From Petralouisia muris (GTDB lineage Bacteria; Bacillota; Clostridia; Lachnospirales; Lachnospiraceae): a DNA stretch of 64,000 nt. A model generated the notes under the pieces. That model ran no database searches. It was not told the origin of the DNA and saw only the letters and a list, made by a program, of their open reading frames with translations. This document shows positions 45,570-53,731 of this stretch, piece by piece. Position 1 is the first letter of the stretch. Every line of letters begins with the position of its first letter. Made by a program: the position numbers and the translations under genes. The stretch is from assembly GCF_004793545.1 (NCBI RefSeq), contig NZ_SRYA01000017.1:29284-93283 (forward strand). Direction: 5' to 3'.

Positions 45570-47309
45570 ATGGAAACAAACGCAATTTTTCGAAAAAATT
45601 ACGGCAACTTCCGCCGCTTCTTCTCCATGCTGGGCAAGGCGGATTTGCCCTACCTATGGATCATCGGCTACCTGGCAGCCAGCGCCGTCATTGCCAAGGT
45701 GGGCGTTAACACTACTGAATACAGCGCCGCCCTCTTCGCCGGAAACGTGGGTCTGACCGCTGTGGTGCTGCCTTACTTTTTCTATCAGATCCTTTCCTTG
45801 GTTCTGAGTTCTGTTTCCGGACTCATCAATAACCTCTGTGAAGCCCGCATGGACCGGAATCTGCGCCGGATGGTCTGGCGCAAGACGGTGAGCCTGCCCC
45901 TGTGGTTCTATGAAAATAATAACCCTAAGGAACTGCTCAGCCGTATCACTACCGATATTTCCAGCATCAGTAATCTGGTTATGAAGGTGTTCATCCCCAT
46001 ATTCACCACCGCCTATGCCAGCTTCGTCATTCTCCTGAAGGTTTCCAGCTATGATGGAGCTTTGATGTGGTCCCTGGTGGTGGCGCTGCCGGTGAATATC
46101 CTTATCAGCTTTATCCTGGGCAGGCTGCAATTCGGCGTGCAGGATCTCATTAACCGCCGCAATGCCGAGCTGACGGCCTCCATAGCGGAGCGGACCAATA
46201 ACCTGATGCTCATCAAGTCCATGGGCACCGAAACAAAGGAATCCGGTACCGGGGAAGAACGAATGAAGGCAAGCTACCGCGCCGCTGGGATGAACATCTG
46301 GATTACCGGCCTGGCAGTGCCTATCCAGGCTATTGCCGGGGTGCTGCAAACTATCGTTATTATCCTGGTAGGCAGGGGTTATTATGCCTCTGGCACGCTG
46401 AGCCTGACAGAATGGATCGCCTATTACGGCTTCGCCGTCCAGCTCACCAGCATCCTAAGCGGTTACTGCGGCTACTGGACCTCCTTCAAGTGCGCCCAGG
46501 GGGCGGTGGATCGGGTGAGCCAGATTATGGCAGAGCATTCCGAGGATTTGGGTGTGGGAGATACTATGGGCTCTCCCACCGGAGGAATCCATTTTGAAAA
46601 GGTAGATTTCTCCTTCGGTGCCAAGCCGCTGTTCCAGGGGTTGGATCTGGATATTCCCGCAGGACGGATCACCGCCGTCGTCGGGCCATCCGGGTCTGGG
46701 AAGACGACGCTCCTGAACCTGATCGACCGTCTCTATCCCCTGGACGGCGGGGCGGTACAGATTGGAGGAAAGGATACGTCGGAGTATTCCCTGGCAAGTT
46801 TCCGCCGCGCTTTGGGATACGTGACCCAGGAGAGCGTCATGTACGCCGGAACCATCCGGGACAATCTGCTCCACGGCCTGGGCCGGATCCCATCGGATGA
46901 AGAGCTGGACGAGGCCTGCGCCGCCGTGGGCATCCTGGACTATGTCCGCTGCCAGCCTATGGGATACGACGCCCCGGTGGGCGAGAGCGGCGCCAGTCTC
47001 TCCGGCGGGCAGCGACAGCGGTTTTCCGTGGCCCACGCCCTGCTGAAAAAGCCGGACTGCCTGCTGTTGGATGAGGCTACCGCCGCTATGGACATCGACG
47101 GCAAGGCGGGCGTATGGGCCAGCATCCGGCAGGTTATGGCGGGAAAGACCGTGGTCTATGTGGCGCATGACGCCCAAACCATACGCAACGCGGACTATCT
47201 GATCGTCCTCCGGGACGGCAGGGTGCAGTCCTCCGGGGAACGGGATGAAGTCCTGGCTTCCGACCCATTCTGCCGGGAAATGATGGAAAACGGAGAGGAG
47301 GAGCGCTGA
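45570..47309 (+). CDS. ABC exporter half-transporter A (membrane plus ATPase)
   Basis: 579 residues: six membrane helices in the first 310 residues, then an ATPase with Walker A GPSGSGKTTL, signature SLSGGQRQRFSVAHAL, Walker B LLLDEATAAMD and H-loop VAHD. Both catalytic Glu and His are present. GAAGGAG precedes the ATG. It is followed after one base by a second exporter gene, so a heterodimer is likely. Substrate unknown; no peptidase C39 domain is present. Confidence 0.92.
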   Translation: METNAIFRKNYGNFRRFFSMLGKADLPYLWIIGYLAASAVIAKVGVNTTEYSAALFAGNVGLTAVVLPYFFYQILSLVLSSVSGLINNLCEARMDRNLRRMVWRKTVSLPLWFYENNNPKELLSRITTDISSISNLVMKVFIPIFTTAYASFVILLKVSSYDGALMWSLVVALPVNILISFILGRLQFGVQDLINRRNAELTASIAERTNNLMLIKSMGTETKESGTGEERMKASYRAAGMNIWITGLAVPIQAIAGVLQTIVIILVGRGYYASGTLSLTEWIAYYGFAVQLTSILSGYCGYWTSFKCAQGAVDRVSQIMAEHSEDLGVGDTMGSPTGGIHFEKVDFSFGAKPLFQGLDLDIPAGRITAVVGPSGSGKTTLLNLIDRLYPLDGGAVQIGGKDTSEYSLASFRRALGYVTQESVMYAGTIRDNLLHGLGRIPSDEELDEACAAVGILDYVRCQPMGYDAPVGESGASLSGGQRQRFSVAHALLKKPDCLLLDEATAAMDIDGKAGVWASIRQVMAGKTVVYVAHDAQTIRNADYLIVLRDGRVQSSGERDEVLASDPFCREMMENGEEER

Positions 47310-47310
47310 T

Positions 47311-49083
47311 ATGATGCACAACGGCAAGGGTAGGGAGCAGAAAAAGGAAAAATTCTCTTTCCGCTCCTATATCACATTCTATACCCGCTTCCCCATCCCC
47401 TGGTGGCTCTTTATTGCCTCCCTGGCGTTCAGTCTCATCAACACTGAGGTCTTTCTGGCAATCTCCAAGTATGTTATCCGGATCAATAAGGGCGAGCTTT
47501 ACAACAGCGTTATTATCGGCTATGCCCTGCTGACCGTTCTCAATGCCGCCATCTCCATGGGAAGCAATATTTGCGGCGAGTACGGCATCCAGAAGGTTAC
47601 CCTCCGGGCCAGGAAACTGCTGTGGGACAAGATCCTCCACCTTCCCATGCGGGAGGTGGAGCGGCGCCAGCCCTCGTCCCTGATCTCCGGCGTGGTCAAC
47701 GATATTACCCAGGCCAGCACGGTGATCCATATGATCTTCTCCACTGTGGCTTCTGTTTATGGCTTTGTCCGCTGCTGCGTGGAAATGGCGCGGTTCAATG
47801 CGAAGCTCTCCGCCTATATGCTGCTGCTGGTTCCTCTGGCCATCGGCGTGTTCGCCCTGGTGGGCCAGTTGCAGTACCGTATGATGCTGCGGCGGTACGA
47901 GAGCCTGAATACCATGACGGAGTTCTTCTCCGAGCATATTTCCGCCGCCAAGCACGTCAAGGCACAGGCTATAGAGGATATGGAAACAGAGGCAGGGCTG
48001 CGGGCCATTGACGAACGGTACCGGGCGGATGTCTATTACGCCTTTATGGAGGTTTTGCAGGTGTTCTCCAATACGCTGTATACCTCCATCGGCAGTATTG
48101 TCATCGCTCTGTTCGGTTCCGACATGATCCGCAAGGGCCAGATGCCGGATACGGGGATCAATGACTTTACCACCTATAAGGGAAGGGTGGACCAGTATCA
48201 GGCGGAGGTCCTGACTCACTACCAGACCCTCAAGGGCACACAGGGCGCTATGCAGTACGTGGGCGTTCTCCAGGAGGGGCCGGAGGAGGATCTGGAGGAC
48301 GGGTACGACCTGCCAGAGAGCCAGCCGGAGCAGGATATCGTACTGGACCGGGTCAGCTTCGGGTATGTTCCCCAGCAGCCGGTGCTTCACGATCTGAGCC
48401 TTACCATCCCCGCTGGGAAAACCACCGCCATTATCGGCAGCAACGGCTCCGGCAAGTCCACACTGCTCAAGCTGCTCCAGGGCATCTACTCGCCGGACAG
48501 CGGCCGGGTATGGTTGGGGAAAGCCGCTGTGGATGAGGTGAAGCTGGCACAGCTGCGCCGTCGGTTCGGCTGTGTCCTCCAGCATAACCCCTTGTTCTCC
48601 GGTTCTGTCCGTGATAATATAGCCTATGGTGCAACAGGGGAAATATCAGATGAAGCTATTGCCGGGGCCGCAAGGCTGGCGGACGCGGACGGTTTTATCC
48701 GCCAGCTGCCCCAGGGATATGATTCCGATGTGGGCATGGGTGGGGCACTGCTCTCCGGCGGGCAGCGCCAGCGAGTGGCTATTGCCCGGATGCTGATGTC
48801 CAACCCGGATTACCTGCTGATGGATGAAGCCGGGGCCAGTCTGGACCACAAGAGCGACATGACCATCTTCCGCACCGTCCGGGAACACATGAAGAACCGA
48901 ACCATCGTAGTGGTTGCCCACGACATGCGATCAGTAATGGAAGCGGATCATATCATCGTTCTCAACGAGGGGTCCCTGGAAGCGGCGGGCAACCATAAGG
49001 AGCTGCTGGGAACCAGTCCCACTTACCGCGCCTATTTGCAACTCCAGGGCTACACCCTGGCGGGAGAGGAGGTTAGCCGATGA
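47311..49083 (+). CDS. ABC exporter half-transporter B (membrane plus ATPase)
   Basis: 590 residues: six helices (to about 320), then Walker A GSNGSGKSTL, signature LLSGGQRQRVAIARML, Walker B YLLMDEAGASLD, H-loop VVAHDM. Coupled to exporter A by a one-base gap and to the next gene by a four-base overlap. Likely pairs with exporter A; both ATP sites look intact, which is less usual for heterodimeric exporters. Confidence 0.92.
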   Translation: MMHNGKGREQKKEKFSFRSYITFYTRFPIPWWLFIASLAFSLINTEVFLAISKYVIRINKGELYNSVIIGYALLTVLNAAISMGSNICGEYGIQKVTLRARKLLWDKILHLPMREVERRQPSSLISGVVNDITQASTVIHMIFSTVASVYGFVRCCVEMARFNAKLSAYMLLLVPLAIGVFALVGQLQYRMMLRRYESLNTMTEFFSEHISAAKHVKAQAIEDMETEAGLRAIDERYRADVYYAFMEVLQVFSNTLYTSIGSIVIALFGSDMIRKGQMPDTGINDFTTYKGRVDQYQAEVLTHYQTLKGTQGAMQYVGVLQEGPEEDLEDGYDLPESQPEQDIVLDRVSFGYVPQQPVLHDLSLTIPAGKTTAIIGSNGSGKSTLLKLLQGIYSPDSGRVWLGKAAVDEVKLAQLRRRFGCVLQHNPLFSGSVRDNIAYGATGEISDEAIAGAARLADADGFIRQLPQGYDSDVGMGGALLSGGQRQRVAIARMLMSNPDYLLMDEAGASLDHKSDMTIFRTVREHMKNRTIVVVAHDMRSVMEADHIIVLNEGSLEAAGNHKELLGTSPTYRAYLQLQGYTLAGEEVSR

Positions 49084-49559
49084 AACGCTTTACCATCTTT
49101 TTTTCCATCCTGCTGGTGTTGGGCTTCGGTGCGGTGCTGGCCTATGTGGCAGCATCGCCGGAGTTCGTCCCACCCGCCCAGCTCATAGGCGAAGGGGAGG
49201 ACCCCGATGCCCCCATCTGGGATATGACCATGGATGAGGTCCTGGCGGAGTTGGAGGGGCAGGGTCTCATAGAAACAACCAACCTGACCACCCTGTCGGC
49301 GGATGGCTTATGCACCATCGCTGTGAAGGTTTCCAACGGCGCTGAATTTTATTGGTGGGATGTGGACAACCTGAAAGAGGGCAGCATGGAGGAGACCTCT
49401 TACAAGAGTTTGAAGTCAGAGGGGTTCATTGACTTCTACGGAGCCGGAAGCATCATGAACCCAGTCCCCAACGGGCCTTTTGCGCTGCTACTGGACTTCT
49501 ATGAGGGCGATTCCAAGGCATTGGAGCAGGCGTTCCGGGCTGTTGGTCAGGCAGAATAA
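49080..49559 (+). CDS. Membrane-anchored extracytoplasmic protein, paralogue of the lipoprotein at 45005
   Basis: 159 residues with an N-terminal membrane anchor or signal (FTIFFSILLVLGFGAVLAYV) and no lipobox Cys. The outside domain has MTMDEVLAELEGQGLI, FYWWDVDN, and NGPFALLLDFYEGD, matching in order the lipoprotein 3.6 kb upstream. It overlaps the exporter B stop by four bases, so it is probably an accessory subunit or substrate partner. Unknown function. Confidence 0.75.
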   Translation: MKRFTIFFSILLVLGFGAVLAYVAASPEFVPPAQLIGEGEDPDAPIWDMTMDEVLAELEGQGLIETTNLTTLSADGLCTIAVKVSNGAEFYWWDVDNLKEGSMEETSYKSLKSEGFIDFYGAGSIMNPVPNGPFALLLDFYEGDSKALEQAFRAVGQAE

Positions 49560-49579
49560 AAAGCGGGGAGGGGCGGATC

Positions 49580-50344
49580 ATGGAGATGAAAGTCCTGTTG
49601 GTGGAAAGCGACCAGAATCTGCGAGGCGAACTGGCAGTCATGCTGCATGCTTTCCAATGCTTCCGGGTGGTCGGGACGGCGCAGAATTCTACGGAGGCCG
49701 TCGCGTTCGTCCAGTCCAATGATGTAGACGTCATATTTGCCAACCATCAGCCAGCCGATCCCCGCACCACCGGCGTGGGGGAATATTTGGCTGCCGTTTT
49801 GGGGCAGAGCCATCCCCATATTCAGGTGGTGGTCTATTCCGGCTCAGAGGAATGGGCGTTCAATGCCTTCCGCTGCCAATGCGCCGGGTATCTGCTGACA
49901 CCCTTTGATCCCTTGGCGCTCCAATCGCTGGTTAATCGGCTGCGCTACGTGTTCGATCTCCAGCAGGCGAAGCGGGAGGTATCTAACCGCAGTATCATGA
50001 TTAAGACCCGCAGCGGCTATCAATTAACCCGGCTCAGCGATATTCTTTTTATTGAACGCAGTAACCGGAAGAACCACATCGTCACCACTGACGGGCAGGA
50101 GATCTCCCTGCTGGGGTACACCATGAATCAACTGGAAGAGATGCTGGAGGGCTGTGGGTTCTATCGCTGTTATCAATCCTTCATCGTCAATCTGTCCCAG
50201 GTGGCGGCGGTCCGGGCGGACAATGACGCAAAAATTTATACGATTCGTTTTAAAGACTATGAGGGAGAGATACTGCTCAGCCGGGAAAAATACGCGGAAC
50301 TGGTGGCGCTTCTAAAGGGGCGGTATGCGAAGATCAATATCTGA
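49580..50344 (+). CDS. LytTR transcriptional regulator with degenerate receiver
   Basis: 254 residues. The N-terminal 120 residues fold like a response-regulator receiver, but the phospho-acceptor Asp is replaced by Asn (VIFANHQP) and the conserved Lys by Thr (YLLTPF). The C-terminal LytTR DNA-binding domain (about 145-250: IMIKTRSGYQLTRLSDILFI, YRCYQSFIVNLSQV) is intact. No histidine kinase is encoded nearby. It presumably controls the exporter operon through a phosphorylation-independent signal. Confidence 0.88.
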   Translation: MEMKVLLVESDQNLRGELAVMLHAFQCFRVVGTAQNSTEAVAFVQSNDVDVIFANHQPADPRTTGVGEYLAAVLGQSHPHIQVVVYSGSEEWAFNAFRCQCAGYLLTPFDPLALQSLVNRLRYVFDLQQAKREVSNRSIMIKTRSGYQLTRLSDILFIERSNRKNHIVTTDGQEISLLGYTMNQLEEMLEGCGFYRCYQSFIVNLSQVAAVRADNDAKIYTIRFKDYEGEILLSREKYAELVALLKGRYAKINI

Positions 50345-50462
50345 CGCTTCTTCAGCCTTTTATCGCCTTTGAGAAAAAGTCAGGAAAAGCAGTGCAAGTA
50401 TGCTACTTTGTCCTCTCCGCAACAAGATAGTTATAAAATACTCCGTATTCACAAAAGGAAAT

Positions 50463-50520
50463 AAAGGGCTGTCGCATTAACGATTAAAAAATCGTGAAGC
50501 GGCAGCTTCCTTTTGGCCTT
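50463..50520 (+). terminator. Long hairpin terminator after the LytTR gene
   Basis: Outer stem GCTGTCGC/GCGGCAGC with flanking AAAGG/CCTTT and an inner ACGATT/AATCGT hairpin, followed by a T-rich tract. It ends the GC-rich gene set. Confidence 0.7.
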
Positions 50521-50565
50521 TTTTCTATCTGTATTCACACTATTTTGATTGAAAAGTTGTTTTGA

Positions 50566-50718
50566 AGTAAAAAAAGACATACTTTAACACACCTGTATCA
50601 TACGGCAAAAATAATTTTTGACTTTTTTGAAATACTGATGGATTTTGAAGCAGAGGAAATAGTTACTCTTGATGAACTCACTCCTAAGCGGTGGATATAT
50701 ACAACTTCCAGTTTGTAA
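50566..50718 (+). pseudogene. Start-less gene remnant beside IME2
   Basis: An open frame without a proper start ends in DFEAEEIVTLDELTPKRWIY-TTSSL and a stop at 50718. Composition looks coding. It may be the 3' end of a gene broken before or at IME2 insertion. Not recognised. Confidence 0.35.
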
Positions 50719-50741
50719 GCTTTTTCCATAAGTTTCCCCAG

Positions 50742-50757
50742 TTTTCAAGGCTTTGCG
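50742..50757. repeat. Candidate outer attachment repeat, left (IME2)
   Basis: TTTTCAAGGCTTTGCG; matches 62395-62410 with one mismatch in direct orientation. May be part of attL. Confidence 0.45.
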
Positions 50758-50784
50758 CTATGCCAACCTCAAAATATGTATCCT

Positions 50785-50825
50785 TTTCCCTTGTTTTTGC
50801 CCTTATGGGTAGGTTACAAGGGAAA
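50785..50825. repeat. Inverted repeat and 14-bp direct repeat, left end of IME2
   Basis: Arms TTTCCCTTGT/ACAAGGGAAA enclose TTTTTGCCCTTATG (50794-50807), which recurs exactly at 62304-62317. It lies 17 nt past the integrase stop. The same structure follows the IME1 integrase. Confidence 0.6.
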
Positions 50826-50842
50826 GTTTTTCTTATTCAGTT

Positions 50843-52141
50843 TTAATTCATTCCCACAACCTTATCCAAGAGTTTTGCAGATTCCCTCTTTGCCTCCCTT
50901 GTAGCGTGTGCATAGACATTTATGGTAGCGCTTACGTCCGAGTGTCCTAAAAGTTCCTGCACATCTTTTGGCTGCGCCCCGTTTGATAACAGGTTTGTTG
51001 TGTAGGTGTGCCTTAATGTGTGGAAGTGGAACCCCTCTAACTCCGGTACTTTCCTTGCCGCTGTCCGGCAGGCTGTTTCTACGGTGGCTGGAAGTTCCAG
51101 ACAGCCATCTTCCCTCAGACATACAAAGGAGATTTCCGTATAATCCTCCGGCACATCCTCTGCCATTCCCAAGTTGTAATACTCATAATGTACCCGATTT
51201 TTCTCTGTAACTTCCCTGTAGAAATTCCTGTGGTAGAGTCCGCCATACTGCATACGGTTTTTAAGCTGCTGTTTCCTTGCTTTCTTCAGGATGTCAGCGA
51301 GGGCGTTCCCAAAATCAACGATCCGCACTTTCTTCCTTTTTGTCGAGCCGATTTCGTGCTTATGGGTAGCGCCATTGTAGCGGACGCTTCTGCGGACTGT
51401 CAGGCATTGTTCCTCAAAGTTGATATCCTGCCAAGTCAGTCCTGCCACTTCCCCAAGCCTGAGACCTGTGAAATAGGCTATCTGTACAGGTAGGATTGCG
51501 TCTTTGCTCCGCTTGCCAAGCTGTGCAATCAGCTTTTGGTACTGCTCAAATGACAGTGGATTGACTTTGCCGTTATCGGTGTCCGTTTCTTCCGCAAACA
51601 AGTCCATATCGTCCTTTTTATGCCTCATGACTACATACTGCATGGGATTGAACGTAATGTACTGTTTCGGGAACACCGCAAAGCGGAATGACTGTTGTAA
51701 TACTGCGGAAAATGACTTTACGTAGTCTTTGGAATATCCTTTGGAAACAAAATCTTCAATCGTGCCTCCAAAAGACATGATATCCATGAACTGCTGCAAA
51801 TGCCCCGAAGTAACCGTTTTTAGCTTTCGTCTGCTTACAGGGTGCTGTTTAATGCGGTTGATTGCCTGTAAATAAGTACCGACAGTGCCATTGCTTAATG
51901 TGCCTGTCTTTAATTCTTCCTCCGCCCATGTGTCAAGCAACTGTCCGAGGGTGATATTGTCCGCCTTTGCAATGAATTTCTTGCTTTCGTAATCTTCCAT
52001 TGCCTGCCTTAGCAGCTTTTCCGTTTCGCTTTTGTTTTCTGTTCCTGCACACTCTTTCTGTACCAAGTTTCCGCTTGCGTCCTCCACATAAAAGCGGTAG
52101 TACCATTTCTTTCCTTTCTTCCGTACTGATCCTTTTGCCAT
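50843..52141 (-). CDS. Tyrosine site-specific integrase (IME2)
   Basis: 432 residues. Starts MAKGSVRKKGKKWYYRFYVE like its IME1 homologue. Catalytic Arg in YFTGLRLGEVAGLTW, HFHTLRHTYTTNLL, LGHSDVSATINVYAHAT with the Tyr nucleophile. The ATG at 52141 has AAAGGAG upstream; the longer frame runs through the leader hairpin. Inserts and excises IME2. Confidence 0.93.
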   Translation of the reverse strand: MAKGSVRKKGKKWYYRFYVEDASGNLVQKECAGTENKSETEKLLRQAMEDYESKKFIAKADNITLGQLLDTWAEEELKTGTLSNGTVGTYLQAINRIKQHPVSRRKLKTVTSGHLQQFMDIMSFGGTIEDFVSKGYSKDYVKSFSAVLQQSFRFAVFPKQYITFNPMQYVVMRHKKDDMDLFAEETDTDNGKVNPLSFEQYQKLIAQLGKRSKDAILPVQIAYFTGLRLGEVAGLTWQDINFEEQCLTVRRSVRYNGATHKHEIGSTKRKKVRIVDFGNALADILKKARKQQLKNRMQYGGLYHRNFYREVTEKNRVHYEYYNLGMAEDVPEDYTEISFVCLREDGCLELPATVETACRTAARKVPELEGFHFHTLRHTYTTNLLSNGAQPKDVQELLGHSDVSATINVYAHATREAKRESAKLLDKVVGMN

Positions 52142-52156
52142 AATCGTTTCTCCTTT

Positions 52157-52188
52157 CAATGAACGCATTTCTGCGTATGTAATCATTG
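52157..52188 (-). promoter_or_regulatory. Hairpin before the integrase ribosome-binding site (IME2)
   Basis: Inner arms ACGCA/TGCGT and outer CAATG/CATTG, ending just before AAAGGAG. It corresponds in position and inner sequence to the IME1 hairpin at 29767-29785, although the rest differs. Confidence 0.45.
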
Positions 52189-52258
52189 AACAGATATGGC
52201 AGTCAGAACTGATGGAATGCTTTCTGAAAATAAGGATAGCATAAAATCCGCTGTCCTG

Positions 52259-52876
52259 CTATACCGAATCGGAATCTTCTGATAAAAGATTGGAAAGCCT
52301 TTCAGCGGCGGCATCAGGGTTTTTGGAGTAGAGCCTCACTATGTCGCCCATATCATTAAGGGCATTTACAGTGTGAGTAATCTCCCGCAGGAACATGATT
52401 TCATTATATTCCCTGTCCGATTCAAATCCCATTGTCTTTGCAAGCTGTGCGCTTTCCTTGTTACCCTTAAACTTCCTGCACGCAAGGCGGAACGAATCCA
52501 CAAACAGCTCATATTCCTGCAGCATCAGCAGCAACAGGTCTTTTGAAAAGTCTGATTCGGAAGTTTCCATGTCATAAGGCAGCTTTGAAAGAATGGAGGA
52601 CATGGCATCACGTATTAACATTTCCTTTTTATCCGTAATGTCAGATTCGTATTCCTCCGTTTCGCCTTTTAACCACTCTACGGAAACATGGAGTGCGTCT
52701 GCCAAACCGTCAAGAACGAGTTTCTTGGTGTTGTCAATCGTTCCTGCCTCATATCTCTGAATGGTGGATGCGGTAACGCCCATTTTTTCAGCAACATAAG
52801 GCTGGTTGACGCCCAGTTCCAGTCTCCGCTGTTTTGCCCTGCCGCCGATTATCCGGCGCAGCTCTTTGTCTTTCAT
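52259..52876 (-). CDS. XRE/cI-like repressor (IME2)
   Basis: 205 residues. Helix-turn-helix in GRAKQRRLELGVNQPYVAEK and TASTIQRYEAGTIDNTKKL, then a helical domain (DFSKDLLLLMLQEYELFVDS) as in the IME1 repressor. Divergent from xis; TTGCA operators lie between. Likely represses xis and its own gene. Confidence 0.85.
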   Translation of the reverse strand: MKDKELRRIIGGRAKQRRLELGVNQPYVAEKMGVTASTIQRYEAGTIDNTKKLVLDGLADALHVSVEWLKGETEEYESDITDKKEMLIRDAMSSILSKLPYDMETSESDFSKDLLLLMLQEYELFVDSFRLACRKFKGNKESAQLAKTMGFESDREYNEIMFLREITHTVNALNDMGDIVRLYSKNPDAAAERLSNLLSEDSDSV

Positions 52877-52930
52877 GCTGGGTTTCCTCCTTTATCGGTA
52901 TGGTCAAAGTATACCATATCAAAAGCAATA

Positions 52931-52943
52931 TTGCAATGTGCAA
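52931..52943. promoter_or_regulatory. Repressor operator O2 (IME2)
   Basis: TTGCAATGTGCAA, on the repressor side of the divergent region, with the same TTGCA/TGCAA half-sites as the IME1 operators. Confidence 0.6.
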
Positions 52944-52974
52944 GTTAAAAATAATTTTTAAAATCACATAACGC

Positions 52975-53003
52975 TTGACAAGGAAATATAAATGATGTAT
53001 AGT
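52975..53003 (+). promoter_or_regulatory. Promoter of the IME2 excisionase gene
   Basis: TTGACA, 17 bases, TATAGT, about 50 nt before xis. The operator at 53020-53032 covers the expected transcription start. Confidence 0.75.
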
Positions 53004-53019
53004 AAGCATACTATAAAAA

Positions 53020-53032
53020 TTGCATAATGCAA
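53020..53032. promoter_or_regulatory. Repressor operator O1 (IME2)
   Basis: TTGCATAATGCAA palindrome, 17 nt past the xis -10 box, the same geometry as O1 of IME1. Confidence 0.7.
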
Positions 53033-53051
53033 TTTGAGAGGAGGAGAATGA

Positions 53052-53282
53052 ATGACGGAAATGAAGATTGCCCTTTCCATTGAGGAGGCGGCAGACTACA
53101 CAGGCATCGGTCGGAACACACTGAGAAAGCTGGTGGAATGGGATAAACTCCCTGTACTGAAAGTGGGGAGAAAGGTACTTATCAAAAAGGATATTTTGGA
53201 ACTGTTTATGACTGTCAATGAGGGGAGGGATTTGAGGGACAGGGGGAATGTCAAAACCGTCACAAGAAAGACGGCGGTATAA
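53052..53282 (+). CDS. Excisionase-type helix-turn-helix protein (IME2)
   Basis: 76 residues: LSIEEAADYTGIGRNTLRKL and WDKLPVLKVGRKVLIKKDIL form a MerR-like winged helix nearly the same as IME1's. GAGGAGG precedes the ATG. Expected to promote excision with the integrase. Confidence 0.85.
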   Translation: MTEMKIALSIEEAADYTGIGRNTLRKLVEWDKLPVLKVGRKVLIKKDILELFMTVNEGRDLRDRGNVKTVTRKTAV

Positions 53283-53306
53283 GAGTCAGGCGAACAGTTG
53301 CGGTGA

Positions 53307-53455
53307 ACTTAAAAAATACAATCATTTTTGGAAAATGAACTCAAAAAATGCAGTCACTTTTGAAGAATGAACTTAAAAAGTAAGTTCACTGAAAAAACTG
53401 TGATATATGTTCCGCAAAAAATGAACTTAAAAAGTGCAATCATTTTGAAGAAAAT
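53307..53455. repeat. Direct-repeat array between xis and oriT (IME2)
   Basis: Three clear copies and one partial copy of a unit reading ATGAACTYAAAAARTGCARTCA followed by TTTTGAAG, spaced irregularly. No gene. It holds the same place as the unrelated array in IME1, suggesting an iteron-like protein-binding region. Confidence 0.7.
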
Positions 53456-53630
53456 CAGTTGACCGCCGGAAACAGCGGAAATGCAATTCAGCATAACCAG
53501 TGTATTTGGGACAGATGAGGATAACAAAGAAGGGCAGAAATAAAAGGATTGCCAATAAAATAAGCATTGAACAGCCGGAAAACTGTTTCCAATATGCTGA
53601 AAGCACATTTCACTGGATACCCTCGGAGAG

Positions 53631-53698
53631 CCCCCGCAGTATTGGCTTGCCAATACTGCTAGGGGGTTATCATCTATGGCGGAGCCAAGATGATAACC
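53631..53698 (+). other. Origin of transfer (oriT) of IME2: two hairpins
   Basis: CCCCC, arms GCAGTATTGG/CCAATACTGC (53636-53645 and 53650-53659), TAGGGGG, then a second inverted repeat GGTTATCATCTATGGC/GCCAAGATGATAACC (53665-53698). The layout equals the IME1 oriT, with arm bases changed on both sides so pairing is kept. Immediately upstream of the relaxase. Confidence 0.78.
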
Positions 53699-53731
53699 GC
53701 ACTGCTTCAACGTGAAATCAGGGAGGAAAAC

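Noticed and set aside
46455..48585. Long minus-strand frames (up to about 480 codons) opposite the ABC exporter genes
   Set aside because: They are a by-product of high GC and codon bias in the real plus-strand exporters; they lack ribosome-binding sites and protein-like domains.
53307..53455. Repeat array as CRISPR
   Set aside because: Repeats are irregularly spaced, intervals are not spacer-like and no cas genes exist; position between xis and oriT fits a binding array.
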